This document shows, in pieces, positions 43,832 to 52,282 of a stretch of DNA of 64,000 nt. Every line of letters starts with the position of its first letter. The stretch's first letter is position 1. The position numbers and the translations under genes are program-made. The stretch lies in NCBI GenBank assembly GCA_031367325.1, contig JANLPQ010000025.1:7454-71453 (forward strand), read 5' to 3'. Below the pieces are notes generated by a model that saw only the letters and a program-made list of their open reading frames with translations, ran no database searches and was not told where the DNA came from. Source of the stretch: JAAFIP01 sp031367325. GTDB taxonomy: Bacteria > Pseudomonadota > Gammaproteobacteria > Burkholderiales > Burkholderiaceae_C.

Positions 43832-44740
43832 TTAAGCTACACCGTTAGTCTTAAACCAAGCTACCGCGCGCTTAAAGCCGTCTTCCGCAGGCTCTTTGCG
43901 GTAGCTGGGGCGGTAGTCAGCATGAAAGGCGTGCGGTGCGCCGTCGTACACCACAAACTCTGATTTTTTAGCCGCTGCACTGCCGCTGGCCAAAGCCAAT
44001 TTCATTTTGTCGATGGTGTCTACCGGAATGCCCGTGTCAGCACCGCCATACAAGCCCAGTACGGGGCCATTGATACCGCCTACCAGATCAATCGGGTTCT
44101 TGGGCGTCAAATCGCTGCTGGCACCGACCAAGCGGCCATACCATGCCACACCAGCCTTCACCTTGGGGTTGTGCGCCGCGTACAACCACGTAATGCGGCC
44201 ACCCCAGCAAAATCCAGTCACCGCCAGCTTGTTGGTGTCGCCGCCGTTAGCACCTGCCCAGGCTACTACAGCGTCTAAATCGGCCATCACTTGCGCGTCG
44301 GGTACTTTGCTGACGACTTCTTTGATCAGGTCAGCCATGGCGTTGTATTTGGTAGGGTCGCCCTGGCGGTCAAACAGCTCGGTCGCGATAGCCAAATAAC
44401 CCATTTGCGCAAAACGGCGGCAAGTGTCGGCAATGTATTCGTGTACTCCAAAAATCTCTTGCACCACCAGCACCACAGGCAAATTGGTTTTGCCAGCAGG
44501 CGCGGCGCGGTAAGAGCGCACTTTGGTACCGTTCACCTCAATCACAAACTCACCTGCGGTCAAGCCGTCAGCCGATGTTTTAACGGCGGTTTGTGCCACT
44601 GCCGTGCCCAATGACGCTGCGTAGCCTACGCCCAGGGCTGCTTTTAGCGCGGTGCGGCGGGTGGCAGTGTGGTCACCATCGTGGCTGTCCAATAAAGATT
44701 GGGTTTGGGCCACATGGTCGGCGGTCATCGCATTGAGCAT
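43832..44740 (-). CDS. dienelactone hydrolase family protein, exported
   Basis: 302 residues. A twin-arginine-like leader (TATRRTALKAALGVGYAAS, cleavage near residue 50) is followed by the DLH domain: VVLVVQEIFGVHEYIAD, the nucleophile block VTGFCWGGRITW (Cys), LGLYGGADTGIP (Asp) and GAPHAFHADYR (His). The Cys nucleophile is typical for the family; the substrate is unknown. The leader suggests export in folded form. Confidence 0.9.
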   Translation of the reverse strand: MLNAMTADHVAQTQSLLDSHDGDHTATRRTALKAALGVGYAASLGTAVAQTAVKTSADGLTAGEFVIEVNGTKVRSYRAAPAGKTNLPVVLVVQEIFGVHEYIADTCRRFAQMGYLAIATELFDRQGDPTKYNAMADLIKEVVSKVPDAQVMADLDAVVAWAGANGGDTNKLAVTGFCWGGRITWLYAAHNPKVKAGVAWYGRLVGASSDLTPKNPIDLVGGINGPVLGLYGGADTGIPVDTIDKMKLALASGSAAAKKSEFVVYDGAPHAFHADYRPSYRKEPAEDGFKRAVAWFKTNGVA

Positions 44741-44936
44741 AGTTGTTTCCTAGAAAAAAGGGGGTTAGTAGTTTAGACTTGCAAGTATCGAGCTTATGGG
44801 ATGTCCAAGGCGCGCACAATGGTATTTTCGCGCAGTTAATTCATTTGCTAACGCTAAAGTTTATTCAACGCCGCAACCACTGCGCCCACAGTGCCCACCA
44901 AGCTCTTCATCCAAGCCCCCGAAGGAGTAAAAAAAT

Positions 44937-45125
44937 ATGCCCACTATCCGCGTCGACATGATCGAAGGCCGCACACCTGAACAAAAAACCGCTTTAGTTA
45001 AAGCCCTCACCCAAGCCGTGGTAGACACCCTGGGCTCCAAGCCCGAATCCGTAGATATTTTGCTCTACGACATCGCCCGCCAAAACTGGGCTACCGGCGG
45101 CATACAGTGGTCGCAGCGGTCATGA
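44937..45125 (+). CDS. 4-oxalocrotonate tautomerase family protein
   Basis: 62 residues starting MPTIRVDMIEG; Pro2 becomes the catalytic N-terminal proline after Met removal. Arg near 12 and the tail GGIQWSQRS complete the family pattern. Keto-enol tautomerase with unknown natural substrate. CGAAGGAG precedes the ATG. Its stop overlaps the darP start by 4 bp (ATGA). Confidence 0.92.
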   Translation: MPTIRVDMIEGRTPEQKTALVKALTQAVVDTLGSKPESVDILLYDIARQNWATGGIQWSQRS

Positions 45126-45877
45126 GCGGCATGAATTTTTCTGACGATTTAAGCGCAGGCCGCGGCAAAGAGCTGCCCGAGCCCGGAGCCGCCGTCACCA
45201 AGCCCAAGCGCGGCATGAAAAAAGGCTACTACGTGCGCGGCGTGTTTGTGGCCGAAGGCAGTGAGCTAGACCTAGAGCTAAAAAGTGAATTTGCCAGCAG
45301 TAAAAGCGTAGCCAAAGACGAAAGTACCGAACTACAAAAACTAGGCGAGCAATTGCTGATCTTGTCCACCGCCCAAATCGCCAAGCTAGACTTGCCCGAG
45401 AAGCTGGTGGATGCTGTGGCCGAGGTGAAACGCATTACCAACTTTGAAGGCCGTCGCCGCCAGATGCAGTACATCGGCAAGCTGATGCGCAAGGTAGAAC
45501 CCGAGCCTATCCGCGCCGCTGTAGACGCCGCCCGCAACGGCAGCGCCGCCGATACCTTGGCGCTGCACCGCGCCGAGCTGTGGCGCGATGATTTGATAGC
45601 CAACGACGACGCCCTGCCCCGCTGGATAGCCGAGCACCCAGCCGAAATAAGTACAGGTGCAGGCGCTGGCACCGATGCCAACAAAACAAGCTACGACCTG
45701 CAGCAACTGCGCTCGCTGATCCGCCAAGCCCGCAAAGATTTGGTCGCTGGCAAACCCGGCGAAGCCCCCCGCCAAGGCCGCGCCTACCGCGAGATATTTC
45801 TGCTAGCACGCGGTGTTTTGCGCGGGGCGCATGATGCAGCAGCTGCGGCTGACGAAGAAACGCCTAAAGAAGATTAA
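45122..45877 (+). CDS. darP: ribosome biogenesis factor DarP/YjgA (DUF615)
   Basis: 251 residues. The DUF615 core is visible: KSEFASSKSVAKDESTELQK, LGEQLLILSTAQIAKLDLPE, EVKRITNFEGRRRQMQYIGK and LQQLRSLIRQARKDL. E. coli DarP binds the late 50S particle and helps its assembly. The N- and C-terminal ends and a loop near residue 180 are longer than in E. coli. Start at ATG 45122, coupled to the tautomerase gene. Confidence 0.93.
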   Translation: MSGMNFSDDLSAGRGKELPEPGAAVTKPKRGMKKGYYVRGVFVAEGSELDLELKSEFASSKSVAKDESTELQKLGEQLLILSTAQIAKLDLPEKLVDAVAEVKRITNFEGRRRQMQYIGKLMRKVEPEPIRAAVDAARNGSAADTLALHRAELWRDDLIANDDALPRWIAEHPAEISTGAGAGTDANKTSYDLQQLRSLIRQARKDLVAGKPGEAPRQGRAYREIFLLARGVLRGAHDAAAAADEETPKED

Positions 45878-45944
45878 TTTGCCTGCGGCCGCAGTACACC
45901 AAGGCACGATGACAAGCCGATATCGCTAAGCCAGCACAATACTC

Positions 45945-46529
45945 ATGACCTACGACCCTGTAAAAATCGGCATTGTTTCTATCAGCGACCGCGCCAGCAC
46001 TGGCGTGTACGAAGACAAAGGTTTGCCTGCGCTGAAAGACTGGCTTACACGGGCGCTTAAAAATCCCATCACCTTTGAAGCCCGCTTGATTCCTGATGTG
46101 CAAGCGGGCATTAGCGTTACGCTGATCGAACTAGTAAATGCTGGCTGCAGCCTTGTGCTGACCACCGGCGGCACGGGCCCTGCGCCGCGCGACGTAACGC
46201 CCGAGGCTACGCTGGCCGTGGCCGACAAAGTGATGCCGGGGTTTGGCGAGCAAATGCGCCAGATAAGCTTAAAGTTCGTACCCACGGCGATACTGTCGCG
46301 CCAATGCGCCGTCATTCGTGCAAGAAGTCTCATAATCAATTTGCCCGGTCAACCAAAGTCCATACAAGAAACGTTAGAAGGGATACAGTCTGGGGAACAC
46401 CAGATACCAGGGATTTTTGCGGCGGTACCGTATTGCATAGATTTGATCGGCGGCCCGTACATGGAAACCCATGACACAGTCTGCAAGGCCTTCAGGCCCA
46501 AGTCCGCACTACGGGCTAGCCAAGCCTAG
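45945..46529 (+). CDS. mogA: molybdopterin adenylyltransferase
   Basis: 194 residues. Adenylates molybdopterin before molybdenum insertion, in the cytosol. Typical blocks: IGIVSISDRASTGVYEDKG at the start, LVLTTGGTGPAPRDVTPEA (substrate loop), and ILSRQCAVIRARSLIINLPG. 67 bp after darP, a neighbour order common in this group. Confidence 0.95.
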   Translation: MTYDPVKIGIVSISDRASTGVYEDKGLPALKDWLTRALKNPITFEARLIPDVQAGISVTLIELVNAGCSLVLTTGGTGPAPRDVTPEATLAVADKVMPGFGEQMRQISLKFVPTAILSRQCAVIRARSLIINLPGQPKSIQETLEGIQSGEHQIPGIFAAVPYCIDLIGGPYMETHDTVCKAFRPKSALRASQA

Positions 46530-46547
46530 TTCTAGAAGCATAATTAT

Positions 46548-47993
46548 ATGAATATTCAGCGTTTAACCCTCGTAAATACTGCTCAAGCAGCTATTTTATT
46601 AATAGCAATTTGTACCAGCACGACATCTACTTGGGCGGCTATGACCGAGCCTTTTGTCATCTACACCGTGCAACCCAAAGACACTTTGCAAGGGCTGACA
46701 CGTACGTTGCTGCAAAAGCCATCGCAATGGGCTGAGGTAGCCAAGCTGAATAACCTGAAAAATCCTAATTTAATCTCTCCTGGTCAAATCATTGAGATCC
46801 CTAAAAGTCTGCTCAATTTCGGCACACAGCCACGCATCGCCATGCAAGGCAAAGTACTCAGCGTCGAGGGCGATGTACAGATCAGCGGCCAAGCCGCTCA
46901 AGTAGGCGCTGCTGTACCAGAAGGCGCCAAGCTGCAAACGGGCCCCAACAGTTCTACAGTGGTAGAGCTTGCTGACGGATCGCGCATGCAACTGATGCCC
47001 AAGACTTTAGCCGAGGTCACCAGCCAGCACGGCTACGCGCTGCGCGACCCGTCTAGCAGCGCGTCAACCACTTGGTTTTCTGGCGCTATCCGCTTGGTAG
47101 AAGGCGTGCTAGACACGTTAGCCGCCAAGAAAGTCCAACGCGCCACACCACTGGCTATCACCACGCCCACCTCTGTCATTGGTGTGCGCGGCACGCAGTT
47201 TCGCGTAGCCTATGAAGACCCCGCCACTGGCACAGCCCGCACCGAGGTCATAGAAGGCAACGTACGCACCGACAACTCCAAACAAAAAGTAGGCGCCGAT
47301 GTAGGTAGTGGATTTGGCGCAGCTATCAAACCGCAAGACCGCGAAGTCAAAGTAGTGGCTTTGCTACCTGCCTTGCCGCTGGCGCAAGTACCTGCGCGTG
47401 TATTGCGTTCTGGTACGACAGACGCTATGTGGACGGTGGGCACCCTAACCGGCGCTGCTGGCTACCGCGCACAGTTTGCCACGGACGAAAATTTTGCCCA
47501 AATCCGCGGTGACTTTAAATCCGCCACCCCTGCGGTGAACGTGGCCGCTTTGGCCAACGGCAGCTACTACGCCCGCGTGCGCGGCATCGACCCTGCAGGC
47601 ATCGAAGGTTTTGACGCAGTGCGTTTGGTACAAATTGCACCTGCACCTATCAAAGCGCAGTGGCCTAACGAAATCTTTTTGGGCGCTTACGCCACGTATT
47701 CAGCCGAGGGCTTGATGCTAAAAGTCTATGGCCAAACCACCGACAAACCACAGCAATTGACTGTGCAAGTGGCACGCGACGCGGCGTTTACCCAAGGGCT
47801 GCAAACAGCCCTGCTGCGGCCGGATAACACGGTGCTGCTGACAGGCATTCCCGCTGGTCAACGCAGCTACGTACGCTTTACCGGCGCAGCGCCCGGCCAA
47901 GAAGCCACTAGCGCGACGTATGCCATGGATCTGCCCACGGGCTGGGGCACTACAGTGCAAAACTTGGCACAGGCGCTGCAGCCCGTGCGTTAA
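46548..47993 (+). CDS. secreted LysM-FecR domain protein with a dispersed-element copy in its signal peptide
   Basis: 481 residues. A signal peptide (residues 1-30, cleavage near TWA) is followed by a LysM domain (YTVQPKDTLQGLTRTLL ... LISPGQIIEIP, about 39-85) and a FecR-like domain (LQTGPNSSTVVELADGSRMQ, AITTPTSVIGVRGTQFRV). The C-terminal half has repeated beta modules. It is probably a periplasmic or cell-wall-binding protein; the function is unknown. Element copy 14 lies in antisense across codons 7-16, so residues NTAQAAI come from it. Convergent with orn. Confidence 0.85.
   Translation: MNIQRLTLVNTAQAAILLIAICTSTTSTWAAMTEPFVIYTVQPKDTLQGLTRTLLQKPSQWAEVAKLNNLKNPNLISPGQIIEIPKSLLNFGTQPRIAMQGKVLSVEGDVQISGQAAQVGAAVPEGAKLQTGPNSSTVVELADGSRMQLMPKTLAEVTSQHGYALRDPSSSASTTWFSGAIRLVEGVLDTLAAKKVQRATPLAITTPTSVIGVRGTQFRVAYEDPATGTARTEVIEGNVRTDNSKQKVGADVGSGFGAAIKPQDREVKVVALLPALPLAQVPARVLRSGTTDAMWTVGTLTGAAGYRAQFATDENFAQIRGDFKSATPAVNVAALANGSYYARVRGIDPAGIEGFDAVRLVQIAPAPIKAQWPNEIFLGAYATYSAEGLMLKVYGQTTDKPQQLTVQVARDAAFTQGLQTALLRPDNTVLLTGIPAGQRSYVRFTGAAPGQEATSATYAMDLPTGWGTTVQNLAQALQPVR
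46564..46593 (-). repeat. dispersed element copy 14, inside the LysM-FecR gene
   Basis: Minus-strand copy with core TAGCTGCTTGAGCAG then TATTTACGAGGGTTA. GCTATT and AATAGC around TTATT on its right form the AT-rich arm. It lies in frame in the signal peptide and codes for VNTAQAAI. Confidence 0.9.
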
Positions 47994-48008
47994 CAAGCAC
48001 CGTGCACA

Positions 48009-48578
48009 CTATTTCAGCAAGTGCGCGCGGTAGTACACCAGCTCTTCAATCGACTCATGCACATCGGCCATGGCCGTGTGCTTTTGCTTCTTTTTAAAGC
48101 CTTTGTACACCTCGGGCGACCAGCGCTTGGCTAGCTCTTTAAGCGTGCTAACGTCTAAATTACGGTAGTGAAAAAATGCCTCCAGCTTAGGCATATAGCG
48201 GTCTAAAAATTTGCGGTCTTGCCCAATGGTGTTGCCACACAGCGGCGATTTGCCTGCGGGCACATAATGTTTTAGAAAGTCGATCACTTGCTGCTCAGCT
48301 TGGGCAGTTTTGATCTTGCTAGCCCGCACCTTAGCCGTCAGCCCGCTGTTACCGTGGGTGTTGCGGTTCCATTTGTCCATTTTGGCCAGCTGGATCTCAC
48401 TTTGGTAAATGGCGATCTCCGGGCCTTCCACGCGTATGCTCAGGTCGGCATTAGTCACCACTACGGCAATCTCGATCAGGCGGTTGTCTTTGGGGTCTAG
48501 GCCCGTCATCTCGCAGTCGAGCCAGACAAGGTTTTGGTCAGATTTTTTTAAGATGGGTACGGTAGGTGAAAGGGTCAT
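48009..48578 (-). CDS. orn: oligoribonuclease
   Basis: 189 residues, 3'-5' exonuclease for 2-5 nt RNA including pGpG from c-di-GMP breakdown. DEDDh motifs: LVWLDCEMTGLDP (Asp, Glu), GNTIGQDRKFLDRYMPKL (Asp), and KHTAMADVHESIEELVYY (His, Asp). Divergent from the M48 peptidase gene, with 47 bp between starts. Confidence 0.96.
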   Translation of the reverse strand: MTLSPTVPILKKSDQNLVWLDCEMTGLDPKDNRLIEIAVVVTNADLSIRVEGPEIAIYQSEIQLAKMDKWNRNTHGNSGLTAKVRASKIKTAQAEQQVIDFLKHYVPAGKSPLCGNTIGQDRKFLDRYMPKLEAFFHYRNLDVSTLKELAKRWSPEVYKGFKKKQKHTAMADVHESIEELVYYRAHLLK

Positions 48579-48625
48579 ACCCTATATTTTCACCGATGTT
48601 GGCGCAGCGCCTAAAATCTCTACTT

Positions 48626-49900
48626 ATGAATGCTTCTTCGTCAGTTATGACCCCCTTCGCTTTTACTCTGGCCTTTGCGATAGCCTTGATGGCAGGTGTG
48701 CTGCTAAAAATGTGGTTAGCCACCCGCCAGATACGCCATGTGGCCCAGCATCGCGACCATGTGCCAGCAGCGTTTGCCGACCGCATCACATTGGCTGCGC
48801 ACCAAAAGGCTGCTGATTACACCATTACCAAGTCGCGCCTAGGCTTGCTCGAATTAGCTTTTGGCACCGCCATACTGCTGGCGTGGACGCTACTAGGCGG
48901 GCTAGACTGGCTGAACCAATTGCTACTGTCACGCATGGGCCCGGGCATGTGGCAACAGCTAGCGCTCTTGGGTAGCTTTGTGCTGATCGGCGGCATCATC
49001 GACCTGCCTTTCACGCTGTACCAAACTTTTGTGGTGGAGGAGCGTTTTGGCTTTAACAAGATGACCTTTAACTTGTGGCTGGGCGACTTGCTGAAATCTT
49101 CTGTTATCGGCATTCTGATTGGCTTGCCCATTGCAGCCTTCATCTTGTGGTTGATGGGCGCCGCTGGCAGCTTGTGGTGGCTGTATGCGTGGACTTTTTG
49201 GATGGGTTTTAATTTACTGCTGCTGGTAATCTACCCTACCCTTATCGCCCCGCTATTTAATAAATTTCAGCCGTTAGAAGACGAAACTTTAAAAGCCCGT
49301 GTTACTGCGCTGATGCAGCGCTGCGGCTTTGCCGCCAAGGGCCTGTTTGTCATGGACGGCAGCAAACGCAGTGCGCATGCCAACGCTTACTTTACCGGCT
49401 TTGGTGCCAGCAAGCGCGTGGTGTTTTTCGACACGCTGCTCAAGCAGCTCAGCCCCGGCGAGGTAGACGCTGTGCTGGCCCACGAGCTAGGCCACTTTAA
49501 GCACAAGCACATCATCAAGCGCATTGTCAGCATGTTTGCCATGAGCTTGGCGGGTTTTGCACTGCTGGGCTACCTTAGCCAGCAAATTTGGTTTTACCTA
49601 GGCTTAGCCGTGCGCCCTGTGCCTAGCGGCCCTAACGACGCGCTGGCGCTGCTGCTGTTTATGATGGCCGTGCCTGTGTTCACGGTATTTATCTCACCGA
49701 TTTTTGCGCAGTTCTCACGCAAGCACGAGTTTGAGGCCGATGCCTACGCGGTCGCGCAAACCAACGGTGCTGATTTGAAAAATGCCTTGCTTAAACTGTA
49801 CGAAGACAATGCCTCTACCCTCACCCCTGATCCACTGTTTGTGAAGTTTTATTACTCGCATCCACCAGCATCAGAGCGCTTAGCCAGGATGACAGCATGA
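48626..49900 (+). CDS. M48-family membrane metallopeptidase (Ste24/CAAX protease-like)
   Basis: About 424 residues, inner membrane, with several hydrophobic segments. The zinc site VLAHELGHFKHKHIIKRI holds the HExxH pair, and the third ligand is the Glu in HEFEADAYAVAQ. The N-terminal part (DLPFTLYQTFVVEERFGFNK) matches the CAAX-peptidase N domain. Probably acts in membrane protein quality control. ATG 48626 is used; ATG 48596 would add ten residues. Its stop overlaps the phhB start. Confidence 0.92.
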   Translation: MNASSSVMTPFAFTLAFAIALMAGVLLKMWLATRQIRHVAQHRDHVPAAFADRITLAAHQKAADYTITKSRLGLLELAFGTAILLAWTLLGGLDWLNQLLLSRMGPGMWQQLALLGSFVLIGGIIDLPFTLYQTFVVEERFGFNKMTFNLWLGDLLKSSVIGILIGLPIAAFILWLMGAAGSLWWLYAWTFWMGFNLLLLVIYPTLIAPLFNKFQPLEDETLKARVTALMQRCGFAAKGLFVMDGSKRSAHANAYFTGFGASKRVVFFDTLLKQLSPGEVDAVLAHELGHFKHKHIIKRIVSMFAMSLAGFALLGYLSQQIWFYLGLAVRPVPSGPNDALALLLFMMAVPVFTVFISPIFAQFSRKHEFEADAYAVAQTNGADLKNALLKLYEDNASTLTPDPLFVKFYYSHPPASERLARMTA

Positions 49901-50238
49901 GTAGCGTATTAACTAAAAAAGACTGGGCCGCCAACCCAAGGCGCGCCTTGTCCGCCACAGAAATCATTACCCACCTGGTCGATCACCCCGGCTGGACATT
50001 AGATGGTGATGGCGCTCATGTAGCCATTCAAAAAACTTACGCCTTTGCCAATTACCTAGAGACGATGAGCTTCGTCAATGCAGTAGCCTTCATTGCCGAG
50101 CGGCACAACCACCACCCCGACTTGGCCGTGCATTACGGCAAATGCGTGGTGCGCTTTAACACCCACGATGTCAAAGGCATATCTGCTACTGACTTTGAAT
50201 GCGCCACTGAAGTCGATGCATTGCTGCGCGCACGCTAA
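49897..50238 (+). CDS. phhB: pterin-4a-carbinolamine dehydratase
   Basis: 113 residues with the signature AFIAERHNHHPDLAVHYGKC near residue 68 and the VRFNTHDVKGIS end block. Recycles the pterin cofactor of aromatic amino acid hydroxylases and is also found in folate metabolism. Translation is coupled to the M48 gene (ATGA at 49897-49900). Confidence 0.94.
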   Translation: MSSVLTKKDWAANPRRALSATEIITHLVDHPGWTLDGDGAHVAIQKTYAFANYLETMSFVNAVAFIAERHNHHPDLAVHYGKCVVRFNTHDVKGISATDFECATEVDALLRAR

Positions 50239-50256
50239 AACAATAGGTACTCACTT

Positions 50257-51168
50257 TTGACCACACAACCCGGCATCGTCGTTGCCAGCTTTGGCCGCCA
50301 CTGCATGGTGGAAACCCCAGACGGCACACGCACGCTGTGCCACCCGCGCGGCAAAAAATCTCAAGTGGTTGTAGGCGACCATGTGCAGTGGCTGCCCAGC
50401 ACCGACGAAGGAACGGTTGAGAAGGTAGACAAACGGCGCAACCTGCTCTACCGCCAAGACGAAATTCGCACCAAAGAATTTGCCGCCAACCTAGACCAAG
50501 TACTGATTTTGATAGCCGCTGAGCCCGAGTTCTCAGAGCACCAGCTCACCCGCGCATTGATCGCATGCGAGGCGGCCAAGATCAAACCCCTCATCGCACT
50601 GAACAAAAGCGATCTGCCCGAACCGTTTGAGCTGGCTTGGCTGCGCCTTGCCCCCTACCGCCACATGCACTACGGTGTGCTACCGCTGTGTCTGCGCTTG
50701 TCGGGCGATGTAGACAAGGCGCACTTGATGAAGCACTTGGGTGGTAAAACTACGCTGATTCTTGGCCCCAGCGGCACAGGTAAAAGCACCTTAATTAACT
50801 TACTAGCTCCCGGTGCACGCGTGCTGACCAACGAAATTTCGCAAGCACTCAATTCAGGCAAGCACACCACCACCAGCACTACGCTGTACTGGATAGGCGA
50901 TGACAAAAAAACCGCCCTGATCGATTCTCCAGGGTTTCAAGAGTTTGGCCTGCACCATATCGAACCCACAGGCTTAGCATCGCTCATGCCCGACATTGCC
51001 GCACATTTGGGGCAATGCAAGTTCTACAACTGCACCCACCTGCACGAGCCGGGCTGCGGCGTGATTGCAGCAGTTAAACCCCAACCCGGTACTGACGACA
51101 TTTGCGCACGGCGCTACCGTTTGTATGGTGAATTGTTTGCCGAGCTGAGTGCGCCACCCAACTATTAA
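50257..51168 (+). CDS. rsgA: ribosome small subunit-dependent GTPase RsgA
   Basis: 303 residues. An OB-fold is followed by a circularly permuted GTPase: G4 ALNKSDLP comes before G1 GPSGTGKST, and G3 is DSPGF. The C-terminal zinc knuckle CKFYNCTHLHEPGCGV is intact. It matures the 30S subunit. It appears to start at TTG 50257. Convergent with clpP across a 315-bp gap. Confidence 0.95.
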   Translation: MTTQPGIVVASFGRHCMVETPDGTRTLCHPRGKKSQVVVGDHVQWLPSTDEGTVEKVDKRRNLLYRQDEIRTKEFAANLDQVLILIAAEPEFSEHQLTRALIACEAAKIKPLIALNKSDLPEPFELAWLRLAPYRHMHYGVLPLCLRLSGDVDKAHLMKHLGGKTTLILGPSGTGKSTLINLLAPGARVLTNEISQALNSGKHTTTSTTLYWIGDDKKTALIDSPGFQEFGLHHIEPTGLASLMPDIAAHLGQCKFYNCTHLHEPGCGVIAAVKPQPGTDDICARRYRLYGELFAELSAPPNY

Positions 51169-51483
51169 TTCTAAAAGCTATTAATTTAATAGCTGCTTGA
51201 GCTTTAATAGCCTGGGTTACTGGCCTACTACGTTAATAAAAATGCTACTGGAAGTGCTTTGGATGGTGCTTTCTTGCTTTGCATTCACGATTAGTTGCTC
51301 TAGAACGCGCCCGGCCACCCGTCTGCCCTTCTGTCAGCGACCAGGTCAATGGAGCACAGCAACGTTCGGTGTGCCTATGACAAACAATAAAGGACCGCAG
51401 GTCCGTTTGGCATAGGCATACCATGCAGTGCTGCGTGACCGCGAGGTAACAGCACAGAGCAGCCCAATCAAGCTACACCACAG
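51169..51483. other. rsgA-clpP gap: element copy and no clear gene
   Basis: The left end carries dispersed-element copy 15. The rest has GGACC and GGTCC around GCA (a short hairpin near 51391-51401) and no frame resembling a known protein. clpX, expected after clpP on the minus strand, is absent. This looks like a former rearrangement junction. Confidence 0.6.
51190..51219 (+). repeat. dispersed element copy 15 (after rsgA), variant
   Basis: TAGCTGCTTGAGC followed by TTTAATAGCCTGGGTTA: the middle is changed but both ends are kept. Preceded by AGCTATTAATTTAATAGCT, the cleanest AT-rich inverted arm in the window. Confidence 0.85.
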
Positions 51484-52119
51484 TTACGGGCGCTTGGCGA
51501 TCACTTGGTCTACCACGCCATAGTCTTTGGCCTCATTAGCTGACAACCAGTAATCACGCTCTACATCGCGGGCTACTTTCTCGATGGTCTGGCCAGTGCG
51601 TTCGGCCAAGATTTTATTGAGCTGTTCGCGGGTTTTTAAGATCTCGCGGGCCGAGATCTCGATATCGCTGGCCGGGCCGCGTGCGCCGCCCGATGGCTGG
51701 TGAATCATCACGCTGGCGTTGGGCAGTGCAATGCGTTTGCCTTTGGCACCAGCGGCCAGCAAGAAGGCGCCCATGCTGGCGGCCATACCAGTGCACAGGG
51801 TAGACACATCGGGTTTAACGAAGTTCATCGTGTCAAAAATCGCCAATCCTGCGCTGACCGAGCCGCCAGGCGAGTTGATGTACAGGTAAATATCTTTATC
51901 CGGGTTCTCGCTTTCTAAAAAGAGCAATTGGGCTACTACCAAGTTAGCCATGTAGTCCTCAACTGGACCCACCATAAAGATGATGCGTTCTTTCAGCAGA
52001 CGCGAATAAATGTCGTAGGCGCGTTCACCGCGGCCTGACTGCTCGATCACCATAGGCACCATGCCCAAGGCTTGCGCGGGTTCAAAAGTTTTGTCTACAA
52101 AAGTGTCAAAGCGGCTCAT
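51484..52119 (-). CDS. clpP: ATP-dependent Clp protease proteolytic subunit
   Basis: 211 residues. Catalytic triad blocks: GMAASMGAFLLAAG (Ser), ASVMIHQPSGGARG (His) and the Asp in the region around LNKILAERTGQ; NSPGGSVSAG is the oxyanion strand. It forms the tetradecameric chamber that works with ClpX or ClpA. Start at 52119 is supported by AGGAG upstream; the longer frame is not needed. Downstream of tig as usual, but clpX does not follow. Confidence 0.96.
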   Translation of the reverse strand: MSRFDTFVDKTFEPAQALGMVPMVIEQSGRGERAYDIYSRLLKERIIFMVGPVEDYMANLVVAQLLFLESENPDKDIYLYINSPGGSVSAGLAIFDTMNFVKPDVSTLCTGMAASMGAFLLAAGAKGKRIALPNASVMIHQPSGGARGPASDIEISAREILKTREQLNKILAERTGQTIEKVARDVERDYWLSANEAKDYGVVDQVIAKRP

Positions 52120-52282
52120 TAAAAAATCTCCTAGAGGTGTCTGCTGCAGCGGATACTGTACCAAGTAAATAGGGCCTGCATCTGTCGATGCAAGCCCTAT
52201 CCTATTATTTACATGCTAATTGTGTGAAGCGCCCTGCTTTGCAGCGTGTGCAGCACACAGTGCAGGGCGCTGGCCCAGCAGC

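Noticed and set aside
51197..51415. 72-codon open frame between rsgA and clpP
   Set aside because: It starts inside a dispersed-element copy and has no family pattern. More likely junction sequence.
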